Below are positions 62,301 through 64,000 of a DNA stretch of 64,000 bases, in pieces. Below the pieces are notes generated by a model, which saw only the letters and a list, made by a program, of their open reading frames with translations, made no database searches and had not been told where the DNA came from. The stretch covers positions 16,293,024 to 16,357,023 of the forward strand of contig BROE01000006.1 of the NCBI GenBank assembly GCA_036571765.1, given 5' to 3'. Both the position numbers and the translations under genes were made by a program. Position 1 is the stretch's first letter. Every line of letters begins with the position of its first letter. Source of the stretch: Plecoglossus altivelis. Lineage: Eukaryota > Chordata > Actinopteri > Osmeriformes > Plecoglossidae.

Positions 62301-64000
62301 AACTACTTCGGTAATGATAATTATAACAGTGAAACCAGAAATTGGCATTTGCGTTGGGCTTGATCCAAGGAATCCAACTATACCAAATTTTTGACAATTG
62401 GACATGTTGCTCAAAAGTTACGTGTCTAAACGCAACTCAAACTTTGACACGCTGGTGGAGTTAGAGTGCTCAAGAACATGAAACACTTGAAACTTTGTGA
62501 AATGGACCAAGGTACTGTGAGTGGGCTACATTTCACAACTTCACCTTGGCCAGGCCAAGTGGTTTTGTAGCACTAGAAATGAACAAATCAGATCAATCAA
62601 ACTTCATTCAGAAAGGGGGTGGCGGGGACCTTATACAGACAAAGTGAAATTGAATGCATGTGTCTGTCTTGAAGCTGCATGCACATCCACATTGTATATA
62701 ATCTCAAGACCCCATCTATATGTCAAGATAACATCCAAGCTATCAATTTCACCAAATCTGACTGCAGTTTTAAAGTCAAGTTGAAGAGTATTTGTATAGC
62801 CCTATTTACAATCAATGTCACAGAGGACTTGCGCCCAACCAACCTAAACCCGCAAGAAAGACAAGGAAATCCCAGAAAAACTCTTAAGTAGAAAAAATTG
62901 AAGAAAACTTTTGGGGAGTCATTTAGTGGATATCCTCCTGCAGAAACGGTTGGTGAAAAAAAAGGTGCAGGGCACTGGCTAAACAAACATGAAAATCCAG
63001 TGCTCAACTTGGGTCTGAGTTGGTAAATGTCAGTTTAAACAGCCACAGGGCTGTGGACTGAACAAAATGGTCAAAATTGTATTAGCCTCCTTAATTGAGA
63101 CAAGAAATTTGTTCCAGAGAAAATGTTATCTATATGAGAACGCTCTACCTTCCAGCAGTTTTTTAATACATTTGGGGAATCACCAGGTAGCCAGCATCTT
63201 GGAATCTTGTTGTCAGGGTGATAGGGTGCAAGAAGACCAGAGAGGTATGGTGTTGCTAATCTTTTTTTTCTTTTTTGTGTATGGTTGTTTGAGCTAACTT
63301 GCCAATTTAATTAAAAGTCAATGTTCATTGTAAATGGTGGACTGGATGGGTCACCATTGTATCCCATGACAAATAAGACATGTGTAGTGTCTGACATTTT
63401 AGACTCATGGGGTGGATATACCATAGATTTCTCAGTTTCTTTGTGCAAAACATTGTCAAGAATCTTAATATGAAAAGTTCATATTAAGAATGATTGAACC
63501 AGAGTATCGGTTTTTGACTGGAAAATGTGTAAAGCACCATTTTGAATCTTAGAAGAATGAATTAGGTTTTCTTTACTTCAATCATTTTTGTATACATATT
63601 AAGTTGCCTTTACACGTGGTAACATTTTGTAGTGTCTTCCTGTGACATACCAAGTTTGGTGTTGATATCTGAAAGATTTGCTGAGATATGACCCAACTTC
63701 CTGTTTGCTTTTCGATGATCGTGATTGGCTTTACAAAACAAACTGGTTGTGAAAATCAAAAATCCTTCAATAATTTCAGTGAATAACTGATGACGACATG
63801 CCAAGTCTATGTGGAAAAAAAGTTTCATTGATTTTAATTGTACAGAAAAATCCGATATGGTGGCCGTTATAGTTTCTTGAGGTTTTTTGTTGTTTTTTCT
63901 CAAGAGCTGTAGGTATATTGAATTAACTTTTAATAGTAGGGGTTAATGTTTTTCATCTCGGAAGAAGGTGTGCCAATGCTTCCAATATAGTTTCCGAGTC
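62301..64000. other. atrx intron 24, right part
   Basis: No exon recognised. 63615-63900 (CATACCAAGTTTGGTGTTGATATCTG, GCTGAGATATGACC) looks like a dispersed fish repeat and is loosely like 43925-44015, but I cannot define its ends. Confidence 0.4.

Noticed and set aside
62070..62363. 97-codon frame at 62070 as a host gene
   Set aside because: It lies inside dispersed repeat Y/Z and its similar stretch recurs at 16025-16240 in a decayed form; no known domain.
1..64000. CRISPR arrays, bacterial operons, phage or plasmid features
   Set aside because: Spliced vertebrate genes and fish transposons explain the content; the only regular short arrays are a minisatellite and microsatellites without spacers.

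Overview
The window is vertebrate, almost certainly teleost fish, genomic DNA. Evidence: two spliced genes whose translated exons match vertebrate ATRX and ZDHHC15, canonical GT-AG introns, and an interspersed-repeat load typical of fish: RTE (Rex3-like) LINEs with ATGG tails, L2/Rex1-type LINEs, several Tc1-like DNA transposons and tRNA-derived SINEs. Species cannot be fixed from the sequence.

Layout. (1) 1-17467 is a transposon-packed tract with no recognisable host exon: an RTE LINE carrying a nested L2 3' end (496-3980), a LINE split by an opposite-strand L2 and by a Tc1 (5160-9077), an L2 fragment (10770-11140), a second RTE (12547-14585), an RTE piece with an internal inversion (15005-16021) and a truncated Tc1 (16668-17357). 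(2) 17468-18581, minus strand, holds the first four coding exons of zdhhc15, a DHHC palmitoyltransferase; the catalytic exons were not found, so the tract to the left is probably its fourth intron. (3) 18582-24520 is the divergent intergenic interval, with a 20-bp minisatellite, a small RTE copy and the putative atrx promoter. (4) 24526-59585, plus strand, holds 24 coding exons of atrx, the SNF2-family chromatin remodeller: ADD histone-reader domain, long acidic/basic disordered region, and the first RecA-like helicase lobe plus the start of the second. About 1652 codons are present in one unbroken reading frame across all splice junctions; the C-terminal helicase exons lie beyond the right edge. 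(5) 59586-64000 is the next atrx intron.

atrx introns contain Tc1 copies, two SINE types, a head-to-head pair of RTE insertions (one with a perfect 11-bp target-site duplication), a 50-bp near-perfect foldback, and copies of at least three dispersed repeat families that I could define only by finding them two or three times in this window. No new gene system is evident; the unusual content is repeat architecture around a gene whose mammalian orthologue maintains silent chromatin at repeats.
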